A DNA stretch of 50,402 nucleotides, from positions 1 through 50,402 of the forward strand of contig JAJDDG010000014.1 in NCBI GenBank assembly GCA_029260435.1, in the 5' to 3' direction. The position numbers and the translations under genes were made by a program. How positions within the stretch are numbered: position 1 is the stretch's first letter; every line of letters begins with the position of its first letter. This document shows, piece after piece, positions 7,222-14,812 of this stretch. The notes under the pieces were generated by a model. The model worked only from the letters and a program-made list of their open reading frames with translations, was not told the DNA's origin and searched no databases. The DNA comes from Phycisphaerales bacterium. GTDB lineage: Bacteria > Planctomycetota > Phycisphaerae > Phycisphaerales > UBA1924.

Positions 7222-7408
7222 GAGGGGGACTCCTTGTTATGGGGTGGAACCCGGAAGGGGACGACGGCTGCGCACCCGCGGGCCCCCGGTGGGCTCGCGG
7301 ATGTGCTGTAACGGAAGGCTCAACGGATGAGCGGGGTGCGTATTGCGAGTATTTGGAAGGGTTTGTGTGTGGATTGTGCGGGAAGGGGCGTGAACGGGGG
7401 GGGTCGGG

Positions 7409-7414
7409 TACAGT
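7409..7414 (+). promoter_or_regulatory. -10 box TACAGT of mlaF-like gene (leaderless type)
   Basis: TACAGT ends nine bases before ATG 7424. No Shine-Dalgarno site is present. Confidence 0.55.
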
Positions 7415-7423
7415 CGTTGGTGT

Positions 7424-8326
7424 ATGGCAGAAGAACCGATCATCAGTGTGCAGGATGTTGTCAAGGAGTTTGACGACAAGCGGGTGCTCGACGGGATCAA
7501 TCTCGACGTGCAGGCGGGCGAGACGATGGTGATTATGGGCGGGTCGGGCTCGGGCAAGAGCACGCTGCTGCGGATCATGATCGGGTCGATCCCGGCGACG
7601 GAGGGTGCGGTCTGGCTGTTCGGGAAGAACGTGTGCGAGCTGGACGAGTCGGGGTTGAACGGGGTGCGCAAGAAGTTCGGGATCTTGTTCCAGTCCGGCG
7701 CGCTGTTCAACTCGATGACGGTTGCGCAGAACGTGGCGCTGCCTTTGCAGGAGCACACGGATCTTGCGAGCGAGATCATCGAGATCCAGGTGAAGATCAA
7801 GCTGGAGCTTGTTGGTCTGCGCGAGCACGCGGACAAGTTCCCGTCGCAGATCTCGGGTGGGATGAAGAAGCGTGCGGGGCTCGCGCGGGCGTTGTCGCTC
7901 GACCCGCGGGTTCTGTTCTATGACGAGCCGAGCGCGGGGCTGGACCCGGTGACGAGCGCGGAGATCGATCAGCTGATTATCGATCTGACGAAGAAGCTGC
8001 ACGTGACGAGTGTGGTAGTGACGCACGAGATGGATTCGGCGTTTGCGATCGCGGACCGGATGGCGATGCTGGACAAGGGTCGGATGCTGCGGGTGGGGAC
8101 GCGGGAGTCGTTCGAGGCGTTGATGAACAAGGACGATGCATCGGCGGCAGGGATGGGTGTGGATGATCGTCTGATCCGGCAGTTTTTGCGTGGTGATCCG
8201 GTGGGGCCGATCACGGAGCGGAAAGAGAGCACGAACTACGCGGAGGATCTGTTGGGCGGGCCGGTGGAGGAGCACCGCGAGAAGACGCCGAGCGTGGTGA
8301 CGACGAGATCGAGCGCGGTGCGGTAG
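7424..8326 (+). CDS. mlaF: ABC transporter ATP-binding protein, MlaF type
   Basis: ATPase subunit of an MCE-type (Mla-like) phospholipid transporter at the inner membrane. Walker A GGSGSGKST is at residues 39-47, the Q-loop in ILFQSGALFNSMTV (about 87-100), the ABC signature SGGMKKRAG at 144-152, Walker B VLFYDEPSAGLDP at 163-175 and the switch His in VVVTHEMDS. The SGALFNSMTV and SGGMKKRAG forms are typical of MlaF rather than of sugar or amino acid importers. The 300-residue length includes a C-terminal extension of about 50 residues after the usual end. The MCE-domain gene follows 54 bp downstream; no MlaE permease gene is adjacent. Confidence 0.9.
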   Translation: MAEEPIISVQDVVKEFDDKRVLDGINLDVQAGETMVIMGGSGSGKSTLLRIMIGSIPATEGAVWLFGKNVCELDESGLNGVRKKFGILFQSGALFNSMTVAQNVALPLQEHTDLASEIIEIQVKIKLELVGLREHADKFPSQISGGMKKRAGLARALSLDPRVLFYDEPSAGLDPVTSAEIDQLIIDLTKKLHVTSVVVTHEMDSAFAIADRMAMLDKGRMLRVGTRESFEALMNKDDASAAGMGVDDRLIRQFLRGDPVGPITERKESTNYAEDLLGGPVEEHREKTPSVVTTRSSAVR

Positions 8327-8380
8327 TCTTTGTCGAGTGGGCAACGCGGGTTGTGGGGCTGAGCACGGAGAGGCTTGTGG

Positions 8381-9640
8381 ATGTCGCGGATGCGCAGCAA
8401 TCGGAATGACGTGATGGCTGGCGGGCTGGTGCTCGCGGCGGTCGTTGGTGCGGTGGCGATTGTGATCATGATCTCGGGGGGTCTCGGGTTCATCGGCAAG
8501 CATGATTACCGCGTGCAGTTCCCGCTGCATGTTGGTGTGCATGGGCTTGCGCCGGGGAGCGGGGTGCACCTTGGTGGTCGGCGGATCGGGTCGGTGAAGG
8601 ATGTCACTTTTTCGGAAGATGCGCAAGGGGAAATGGATGGGATCGACGTGACGATCAGCATCGAGAAAGCGATCCAGCTGCGGGCGGGCGTGATCGCTTT
8701 TCTCGAACAGCCGCTGCTCGGCTCGACGGCGGAGATCAATTTCATCTCGCTGGGCACGGGGCCTGGGGCGGTGGCGGGTGAGATCCCGGGGAAGGTTGCG
8801 CCGCCGAGGTTGCTGGAGCAGGCGGGGTACGGCGAGAAAGAACAGGCGCGGGTGCGGGTGATCATCGAGAAGGCGGAAGGATTCGTATTGCGCGCGGAAG
8901 CGGCTGCGACAGACATGCAGTCGATCATGAGTGATGCGCGGTCGAGGAGCGATGTGTGGTTTGAGCGAGCGGACACGATCTCGGGGGAGTTCGCGGAGTT
9001 CGGTGGGAAGGCGAACGAGTTTGTTGATCAGGCGCGGAGTCGGGCGGACCAGATGGAGGAGTTGCTGCGCACGGCGCAGGCGTACATGGATGACAATCGG
9101 GGGACGGTGTACGAGGCGATCGACAACGCGCGATCAATGAGCGACAAGGGTGATGCGTTTATGGATCGGCTCAACGGGGAGATCGCGGATCAGCTTGAGG
9201 GGTTCCTTGTGGAAGGACGCGCTGTCGAAATGGAAGCGCGGCAGACAGTGGAACTCGTGAACGGGATACTCATCGAACAGACACCGAGTATCCGTAAGAG
9301 CATCGCGAACTTCAGGCTCGCGAGCGATGCGATGCGGGACACGATGAACGAGGTGCGCCGCAGCCCGTGGCGGCTGCTGTACCGCCCGGATATGGGCGAG
9401 ATCGAGTACGAACTGATGTACGACTCGGCGCGGATCTACGCGGGGGCGGTGAGCGATCTGCGCGCGGCGAGCGAGAGCCTGAAGGCGATGATCGATTCGG
9501 GCGGGCGCAACGCGACGCGGGGCGAGACGCTCGAGCCGATGCTGGACACGCTGTATTCGAGCTTCGAGAAGTTTTCCGAGGCGGAGGAGGCGTTCCTGGA
9601 TCAGGTGCTGGGCGCGCAGCCGGCGGCGGGCGGGGAGTAG
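8381..9640 (+). CDS. mlaD: MCE/MlaD-domain membrane-anchored lipid-binding protein
   Basis: A 419-residue protein. A single N-terminal membrane helix (about 13-33) is followed by an MCE domain (about 40-130) with GLAPGSGVHLGGRRIGSV, the typical G-x-x-V-x-x-x-G-V-x-V-G pattern, and PLLGSTAEINF. The remaining 280 residues are long helices (alternating Ala/Glu/Arg), as in MCE proteins whose tails form a trans-periplasmic channel. The start is ATG 8381, seven bases after GGAGAGG; a TTG two codons earlier would overlap the ribosome site. It pairs with the ATPase upstream. Substrate is not visible; phospholipid is the family expectation. Confidence 0.88.
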   Translation: MSRMRSNRNDVMAGGLVLAAVVGAVAIVIMISGGLGFIGKHDYRVQFPLHVGVHGLAPGSGVHLGGRRIGSVKDVTFSEDAQGEMDGIDVTISIEKAIQLRAGVIAFLEQPLLGSTAEINFISLGTGPGAVAGEIPGKVAPPRLLEQAGYGEKEQARVRVIIEKAEGFVLRAEAAATDMQSIMSDARSRSDVWFERADTISGEFAEFGGKANEFVDQARSRADQMEELLRTAQAYMDDNRGTVYEAIDNARSMSDKGDAFMDRLNGEIADQLEGFLVEGRAVEMEARQTVELVNGILIEQTPSIRKSIANFRLASDAMRDTMNEVRRSPWRLLYRPDMGEIEYELMYDSARIYAGAVSDLRAASESLKAMIDSGGRNATRGETLEPMLDTLYSSFEKFSEAEEAFLDQVLGAQPAAGGE

Positions 9641-9650
9641 GCGGGGTAGG

Positions 9651-9707
9651 CCCCCTCATCCGGTCTCGCTGCGCTCGACCACCTTCTCCCCCGGCGGGGA
9701 GAAGGGG
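9651..9707. repeat. Interspersed CCGGTCTCGCTGCGCTCGACCACC element with terminator-like hairpin
   Basis: The segment CCGGTCTCGCTGCGCTCGAC is followed by a perfect 10-bp hairpin, CCTTCTCCCC (9682-9691) with GGGGAGAAGG (9696-9705), loop CGGC. A related copy sits at about 10935-11003 on the other side of manC. The hairpin may end mlaD transcription. Confidence 0.65.
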
Positions 9708-9745
9708 CAGAGATCAATGTGCGGCACAAGCAGTTCGCGCACTTT

Positions 9746-10855
9746 CTATTTCAGCGCATCCGGCAGCTTCTCGTGCAGGGCTTTGAGATCCTGCGCTTTG
9801 TCGGCGGGCATGACGAGTGTGGCGTCGGGGGTATGCACGACGACGAGGTTCTCGCATCCGAGCAGGGTGATGGTGTGGTCGGGGTTGTCGGAGAAGGCGA
9901 GGCAGCCGGTTGAATCCAGCGCGATGACGGGGCCGGTGGTTCGGTTGGATGCGCTGTCGGCATCGATGGTTTCGGCGAGTGCGGGCCATGAGCCGACGTC
10001 GAGCCATGAGACATCGGCGAGGATGGTGCAGATGGTGGTTTTGGAATCGCCGTGCTGCTGCTCGTGGGCGGCGGGCTCCATGACGGCGTAATCGACAGAT
10101 ATTTTGGGGAGGGTGGGGAAGATGGAAGTGAGTTTGGAGTGGTAGTCGGGTGTGCCCCAGGCGCGCGCGATCTCGGTGAGCCCGTCGTAGCAGGCGGGCT
10201 CGAATCTGCGGATGCAGTCGAGGAATGTGGCTGCGGACCAGACGAACATGCCCGAGTTCCACCCGAAGCGCCCGGAGGAGAGGTATTTGCGGGCGGTTGG
10301 TTCGTCCGGCTTTTCGACGAAGCGCTCGACGGTGAAGGCGAGGTTGTCTGTGTTGTCGATGGGGTCGGCGCGCTCGACGTAGCCGAAGCCGGTGGCGGGG
10401 TAGGTGGGTTTGATGGAGAAGGTGACGAGGCGGGAGGCGTCCTGCTCGACGAGGGTGTAGGCGAGGTCGAGGAGTTTGGTGAATGTGGGCACCGGCTCGA
10501 TGATCTGGTCGGCGGTGAGCACGGCGAAGATAGCGGCGGGGTCGATGTGGTGGAGGATCGCGGCGGTGAGCCCGACGGCGTTGACCGTGTCGCGCCCGAT
10601 CGGTTCGCCGAGGATCTGGTCGTCGGAGAACTCGGGCATGCGCTCGCGGACGAAGGGGCGGAAGCGCTCGTTTGTGCAGATGTAGCGGCGCTCTGGGGGG
10701 ACGACATCGGCGAAGCGCTGGGCGGCGATCTCGAGGAGGGAGAGGAGTTGGCCGTCGCGCTCGATGAGGGGGACGAGTTGTTTGGGGCGGGCTGCGCGGG
10801 AGATGGGCCAGAGTCTTGTGCCCGAGCCGCCTGCCATGATCATTCCGTAACGCAT
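9746..10855 (-). CDS. manC: Mannose-1-phosphate guanylyltransferase
   Basis: Makes GDP-mannose from mannose-1-phosphate and GTP, feeding glycan and polysaccharide synthesis. The 369-residue product begins MRYGMIMAGGSGTRLWPISR, the nucleotide-binding signature of the family, with RPKQLVPL completing it. GEPIGRDTVNAVGL, LTADQIIEP, FVEKPD, WNSGMFVW and ISVDYAVME are the usual conserved blocks in order. The length fits the one-domain enzyme; there is no C-terminal phosphomannose isomerase cupin domain. The frame is open to 11047, but the start at 10855 is required by the signature. A TACAAT box on this strand at 10907-10912 could be its promoter, giving a leader of about 45 bases. Confidence 0.93.
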   Translation of the reverse strand: MRYGMIMAGGSGTRLWPISRAARPKQLVPLIERDGQLLSLLEIAAQRFADVVPPERRYICTNERFRPFVRERMPEFSDDQILGEPIGRDTVNAVGLTAAILHHIDPAAIFAVLTADQIIEPVPTFTKLLDLAYTLVEQDASRLVTFSIKPTYPATGFGYVERADPIDNTDNLAFTVERFVEKPDEPTARKYLSSGRFGWNSGMFVWSAATFLDCIRRFEPACYDGLTEIARAWGTPDYHSKLTSIFPTLPKISVDYAVMEPAAHEQQHGDSKTTICTILADVSWLDVGSWPALAETIDADSASNRTTGPVIALDSTGCLAFSDNPDHTITLLGCENLVVVHTPDATLVMPADKAQDLKALHEKLPDALK

Positions 10856-10934
10856 GGTTTCAGTTTCGGTTGAGTTCGTGGTGATGGCGAGTGCTATTCG
10901 GCCAGCATTGTAGATGGGAAGAAGAGTAAAGAGA

Positions 10935-11003
10935 CCCTTACCCGGTCTCGCTACGCCCGACCACCCCGCCTTCGGCGGAGCTTCGACCTTCCCTGCGGGG
11001 AGG
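10935..11003. repeat. Second copy of the CCGGTCTCGCT...CGACCACC element
   Basis: CCCGGTCTCGCTACGCCCGA is followed by CCACCCCGCCTTCGGCGGAG, a short hairpin (CCGCC-TTC-GGCGG), then CTTCCCTGCGGGGAGG. The opening matches the element at 9651-9707 with a few substitutions. Confidence 0.6.
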
Positions 11004-11031
11004 TCAGTGGCACAAGATGGAAGATCAGATC

Positions 11032-11063
11032 GGGCACTGGCGGACAAGCCGCCAGTGGCACCC
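11032..11063. repeat. REP-like palindrome, CACTGGCGG arms
   Basis: CACTGGCGG (11035-11043) pairs with CCGCCAGTG (11049-11057) around ACAAG and is flanked by GGG on one side and GCACCC on the other. The GCACCC flank is shared with the palindromes at 3849 and (on the other strand) 21201 and 49855. Confidence 0.75.
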
Positions 11064-11083
11064 GGCGGGGTTTGTGGTGAGGA

Positions 11084-11743
11084 TTAGAATCGCAATGATA
11101 CGGCTGCGGCGAGGATGTCGTCGGGCGATAAGAGGTCCGGCTTTGTTTCGACGACGCGATGGACGAGTTTGCGGGCGTCTGTATTTGATTCGCCCAGGCG
11201 GACGAGCGCGGCGACGACCTGGAGGGCGGATTCCGAGAAGTTGTCTTCGTCTGTTTGCGCGGTGAGAGGGCGGCGGGCGGAATGGGGAGGGGCGCTCGAC
11301 TCGATGATGAACTTGTCTACCTTGCCGGAGAGTTCGGCGCAGATGGAATCGGCGGTGCGTTTGCCGATCTCGGGGAGTGTGGCGAGGAGCTTGGTGTCTT
11401 TGGCGGCGATTGCGGCGGCGATCTCGGCGGGGGGCAGGGCGAGGGCGCGGAGCGCGCGGCGCGGGCCGATGCCTTTGGTGGTGGTGAAGAGGCGGAAGAA
11501 GTCGCGCTGTTCGGGGGTGGCGAAGCCGATGAGGCGGGGGGAGATGGAGGTGCCCTGGGATTGCTGTTCGAGCAGGAGGATGGTGTGGAAGGTGGTGGGA
11601 TGTGTTGGCGGGGGGTCGAGCTGCTCGGCGAGGAAGGCCGGGAGGTGGAGTTCCAGGGCGAGGGCGTCGAGCGGTGGGGGGAGGGTGACGCGGGCGAGTT
11701 GTGCGTCGATGGCTTCGATTGTTGCGGTGAGTCGGTCGAGCAT
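11084..11743 (-). CDS. ruvA: Holliday junction branch-migration protein RuvA
   Basis: RuvA binds four-way DNA junctions and loads the RuvB motor. The 219-residue product has an N-terminal OB-type domain (with TFHTILLLEQQ), ERDFFRLFTTTKGIGPRRALRAL and LPEIGKRTADSICAELSGK, the two helix-hairpin-helix motifs with GIG and EIG turns, and a C-terminal three-helix domain (ESALQVVAALVRLGESNTDARKL) that contacts RuvB. The start is 11743; the open frame further upstream crosses plsC. A TATCAC box lies eight bases upstream, close to the leaderless pattern. The usual opening residues of the OB fold are diverged. No ruvB or ruvC is nearby. Confidence 0.88.
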   Translation of the reverse strand: MLDRLTATIEAIDAQLARVTLPPPLDALALELHLPAFLAEQLDPPPTHPTTFHTILLLEQQSQGTSISPRLIGFATPEQRDFFRLFTTTKGIGPRRALRALALPPAEIAAAIAAKDTKLLATLPEIGKRTADSICAELSGKVDKFIIESSAPPHSARRPLTAQTDEDNFSESALQVVAALVRLGESNTDARKLVHRVVETKPDLLSPDDILAAAVSLRF

Positions 11744-11777
11744 GAGTGTTCGTGATACGCGAGATCGGTCGGGAGTG

Positions 11778-12572
11778 CTAGTCGGCGTGGGCGGATGTGG
11801 GCGTGGGGTATTTCCATTCGTTGTTTTCGAAGACGGGGGGGTGGTCGTTGAGCGTTGAGCCCAGCGCGGTTGCGATGCGGAGGCGGAGGTCGTCGGCGAT
11901 CTGGGCGGCATCGGCGTTGGGGAGCTGGCGGGCGTAGTCGATGACGGGCAGGAAGCGGATGCGCGAGCGCGAGGGTTTCCAGAGTGAGGCCCAGGCGGGG
12001 TCGATCTGGGGAGTGCCGGTGATACAGACGGGCAGGACGAGGGCGTGGGTTTTTTTGATGAGGGTTGCGGCGCCGTGCTGGAAGGGGAGGAGCGCGCCGG
12101 GTGGGCGTTCGATGTGCCCCTCGGGGAAGATGCCCAGGGTGTTGTTGGACTTGAGATGTTTGAGGGCGTCGCGGACGCCTCGGGAGGAGGGGGCAGTGCG
12201 CGAAACAAAGATCATGCGGAGGAACTCCCACAAGGGAGCGAGGGTGGCGATGCGCATGTCTTCGCCCATCATCCATCGGATCTCGAAGGGCAGGGCTGCC
12301 TGAATGAGCAGCGGGTCCACGCCGGCGGTGTGGTTGGCGACGATAACAAGGGGGCGGCGGAGCGGTTCGAGTGCATGGAGGGTTGTGGGCGGGTCGTCTA
12401 TGTGGAGGCGGTGGATGAGGTGGGCGTAGATCTGCACGGCGCGGTAGGCGGCGCAGGCGGCGAAAGCTGTGGGTTCGCTGGCCCGGAAGTTCGGGGCGGT
12501 GAGCCATCGTGCGAAGAGGCACCACGCGATCCAGGCAAGGGCGGTGGCGAGCGGGATCCAGGTCGGGGGCAT
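11778..12572 (-). CDS. plsC: 1-acyl-sn-glycerol-3-phosphate acyltransferase family protein
   Basis: Transfers an acyl chain to lysophosphatidic acid (or a related acceptor) in phospholipid synthesis at the membrane. The 264-residue product has one N-terminal hydrophobic segment (residues 5-22), the catalytic HX4D motif in VANHTAGVDPLL, the FPEGHIERP acceptor-binding motif and LPVCITGTP (motif IV). The start at 12572 is supported by a TACCCT box ending seven bases upstream; the frame is open further but into the divergent ROK kinase gene. It lies 34 bp upstream of ruvA, which may share its transcript. Acceptor specificity cannot be read from the sequence. Confidence 0.87.
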   Translation of the reverse strand: MPPTWIPLATALAWIAWCLFARWLTAPNFRASEPTAFAACAAYRAVQIYAHLIHRLHIDDPPTTLHALEPLRRPLVIVANHTAGVDPLLIQAALPFEIRWMMGEDMRIATLAPLWEFLRMIFVSRTAPSSRGVRDALKHLKSNNTLGIFPEGHIERPPGALLPFQHGAATLIKKTHALVLPVCITGTPQIDPAWASLWKPSRSRIRFLPVIDYARQLPNADAAQIADDLRLRIATALGSTLNDHPPVFENNEWKYPTPTSAHAD

Positions 12573-12579
12573 CCGGATG

Positions 12580-12585
12580 AGGGTA
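12580..12585 (-). promoter_or_regulatory. -10 box TACCCT of plsC (leaderless type)
   Basis: On the - strand TACCCT ends seven bases before the plsC ATG. It faces the divergent -10 box of the ROK kinase gene, and both promoters fit in the 36-bp gap. Confidence 0.5.
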
Positions 12586-12596
12586 CCCGGTGGCGG

Positions 12597-12602
12597 TATC
12601 CT
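12597..12602 (+). promoter_or_regulatory. -10 box TATCCT of the ROK kinase gene (leaderless type)
   Basis: TATCCT ends six bases before ATG 12609. GCGGGG lies between and is not a convincing ribosome site. Confidence 0.5.
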
Positions 12603-12608
12603 GCGGGG

Positions 12609-13535
12609 ATGAATGACGGCGCATTGGTCGCGGGCGTGGACCTTGGCGGGACGCATATGCAGGCGGGGGTGGTCGGTGCGCGCGGGGAGATCCTCGGGCG
12701 GGCGAGCGCTAAGACGGATGCGCAAGGCGGGTTCGACGCGGTGGTGGAGCGGATCGCGGCTCTGGTGGGTGAGGCGTGCGGCGGGGCGGGGATCAAGGTT
12801 GATGTGTTGGGCGCGGTGGGGATCGGTGCGCCGGGAGCGCTTGATGTGTCGCGCCGGGTGGTGCTCGAAGCGCCGAACCTCGGTTGGAACGACAAGCCGC
12901 TGGCGGATGCGCTGGGCGCGGCGCTCGGTGGGGTGCGGGTGGAGCTGGAAAATGATGTGAACGCGGCGGTGCTGGGTGAGGCGATCTACGGCGCGGCGAA
13001 AGGGGGGGGAGATGTATTCGGGGTGTGGATCGGGACGGGGATCGGCGGGGGGATTGTGCTCGATGGGCGGGTGTTCCACGGCTCGCTCGGGACGGCGGGG
13101 GAGTTTGGGCGGATGGTGGATAGCGATGGGGCGTATCTGGAGGCGAGCGCGTCGCGCAAGTCGATCGATCGGCGGATCCGCGCGGTGCGGGGCGGGGACG
13201 AATCAATGAGCGCTGGGGAGATGGCGGCGGCGTACCGCGAGGGGGATGTGATCGTGCGCGAGGTGATCAATAGCGCGATGGTGCTGCTCGGCAGGTGTAT
13301 CGCGAATCAGGTGACGGTGCTGAGCGTGGGGACGGTTGTTGTCGGCGGCGGGCTGGTCGAGGAATTGGGCGAGGCCGTGCTCGCGCTGATTACGGATGAA
13401 GTGCGCGAGCATGTGTTCCCGGCATCGGTCGGCGGGCGGGTGAAGATTGTTGGGACCGCGCTCAAAGAGAACGCGGGGTTGCTCGGGGCGGCGGCGGTCG
13501 CGCGGGAAGCGCTTGCGGTTGGTGGGGCGGGATGA
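12609..13535 (+). CDS. ROK-family sugar kinase (probable glucokinase) lacking the zinc motif
   Basis: A 308-residue ATP-dependent sugar kinase of the ROK fold. VAGVDLGGTHMQAGVV (phosphate 1 loop), VGIGAPGALD, LENDVNAAVLGE (catalytic Asp in the ENDVN block), FGVWIGTGIGGGIVLDG and VVVGGGLVE (adenosine loop) occur in family order. The usual ROK zinc site, GHxxxx...CxCGxxGCxE, is missing: after GTAGEFGRM the chain goes to VDSDGAYLEASASRKSI with no Cys or His. The gene overlaps the next by four bases (ATGA), so the two are translationally coupled, which fits sugar phosphorylation beside a phosphoglycerate-mutase-like gene. Glucose as substrate is an inference; a mannokinase or N-acetylglucosamine kinase is possible. 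Confidence 0.87.
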   Translation: MNDGALVAGVDLGGTHMQAGVVGARGEILGRASAKTDAQGGFDAVVERIAALVGEACGGAGIKVDVLGAVGIGAPGALDVSRRVVLEAPNLGWNDKPLADALGAALGGVRVELENDVNAAVLGEAIYGAAKGGGDVFGVWIGTGIGGGIVLDGRVFHGSLGTAGEFGRMVDSDGAYLEASASRKSIDRRIRAVRGGDESMSAGEMAAAYREGDVIVREVINSAMVLLGRCIANQVTVLSVGTVVVGGGLVEELGEAVLALITDEVREHVFPASVGGRVKIVGTALKENAGLLGAAAVAREALAVGGAG

Positions 13536-14812
13536 AATATGCGTTGATCATCCCGGACGGCGCGGCGGACATACCGCAGGAATCATTAGGCGGCAAGACG
13601 CCGATCGAGGCTGCGGACACGCCCAACATGGATCGGGTTGCGCGGGTGGGCAGGCAGGGGACGGTGCGGACGACGCCCGAGGGGTACAAGGCGGGGTCGG
13701 ATATCTGCTGCATGGCGCTGATGGGGTACCCGGTGCGTGAGTATCACACGGGGCGCGCGCCGCTGGAGGCTGCGGCGCTGGGCATCGAGCTGGGGGAGAC
13801 GGACTGGGTATTCCGGTTGAACCTTGTGACGACGAGCGCGGCGGGGGGGATGCTCGATCACTCGGCGGGGCATATTTCCGATGAGGAAGCGCGTGCGCTG
13901 CTGGAGAGTTTGCAGGGGGCGTGGCGCGAGCAGGAGCCCGAGTTGGCAGGGTGCTTTGATCTGTACCCGGGGGTGAGCTACCGGCATATTCTGGTTGATC
14001 GCTCGGGGTTTGATTACAGCGCGCTCGAAACAACCCCGCCGCACGAGATCCCGGATCAACCGTTCGAAGCGCACCTGCCCGATCGCGCGGGGGGCGAGCG
14101 GATCGCGCGCCTGATGGAGATCAGCGCGGTGGTGTTTGCGTCTCACGGGGTAAACGCGAAGCGGCGCAGCGAGGGCAAGGGCGAGGCGACAACAGCCTGG
14201 GTCTGGGGGCAGGGGAGGAAGCCGAGCATGCCCAGCTTTGCGGATGCGTTCGGCAAGCGGGCGTGCATTATTACGGCGGTGGATCTGCTGGCGGGGATCA
14301 GCGCGTACGCGGGGATTACGCGGCTCGATGTGGCGGGGATCACGGGGTACCACGACACGGATTACGCGGAGAAGGGGCGGCGCGGGGCGGCGGCGCTGGA
14401 CGAGTTTGATCTGGTGATCGTGCATGTTGAGGCGCCGGACGAGGCGTCGCACCAGGCGGATCTGGAGACGAAGATCGCGGCGATCGAAGCGATCGACAGG
14501 CATGTTGTCGGGCCTGTGGTCAAGAAGCTGGAGTCGTTTGGCTTGGACGAGCAGCGCGGGGTGGATGGTGGTGCGGGAGGATGGCGGGTGCTGGTGGTGC
14601 CGGATCATTACACGCGCGTGGATACGCGCCAGCACGATGACACGCCGGTGCCGTTCGCGATGGCGGGGAGCTGGGTGCGCGGGTTGGTGGCGGAGGATTA
14701 CGGCGAGACGAACGCGCAGAACGCGGATCTGCATATCGCGCACGGGCACGATCTGATGGAGTATTTCTTGTACTCGGGTTTGAAGCGCCCGACCGCGCGC
14801 AGGAACGACTAG
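13532..14812 (+). CDS. Archaeal-type cofactor-independent phosphoglycerate mutase family; possibly the alternative homoserine kinase
   Basis: A 426-residue member of the alkaline-phosphatase superfamily branch that includes archaeal ApgM. MKYALIIPDGAAD gives the first metal Asp, GYKAGSDICCMALMGY the nucleophile region (Ser56), HVEAPDEASHQAD and VPDHYTRVDTRQHDD the other metal ligands. From memory, a subfamily of these proteins is annotated as a proposed homoserine kinase because it neighbours threonine-pathway genes (TIGR02535). Here homoserine dehydrogenase lies next door, convergent with a four-base overlap. The gene also overlaps a sugar kinase upstream, which fits glycolysis. Both readings remain open. 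Confidence 0.85.
   Translation: MKYALIIPDGAADIPQESLGGKTPIEAADTPNMDRVARVGRQGTVRTTPEGYKAGSDICCMALMGYPVREYHTGRAPLEAAALGIELGETDWVFRLNLVTTSAAGGMLDHSAGHISDEEARALLESLQGAWREQEPELAGCFDLYPGVSYRHILVDRSGFDYSALETTPPHEIPDQPFEAHLPDRAGGERIARLMEISAVVFASHGVNAKRRSEGKGEATTAWVWGQGRKPSMPSFADAFGKRACIITAVDLLAGISAYAGITRLDVAGITGYHDTDYAEKGRRGAAALDEFDLVIVHVEAPDEASHQADLETKIAAIEAIDRHVVGPVVKKLESFGLDEQRGVDGGAGGWRVLVVPDHYTRVDTRQHDDTPVPFAMAGSWVRGLVAEDYGETNAQNADLHIAHGHDLMEYFLYSGLKRPTARRND

Noticed and set aside
7236..7320. GC-rich partial inverted repeats upstream of the mlaF-like gene as a riboswitch
   Set aside because: The pairing is short and irregular, and the mlaF transcript probably starts close to its ATG, leaving this region untranscribed.
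12045..12608. A 188-codon upstream extension of the ROK kinase frame
   Set aside because: It is antisense to plsC, and the ROK motif and -10 box place the start at 12609.
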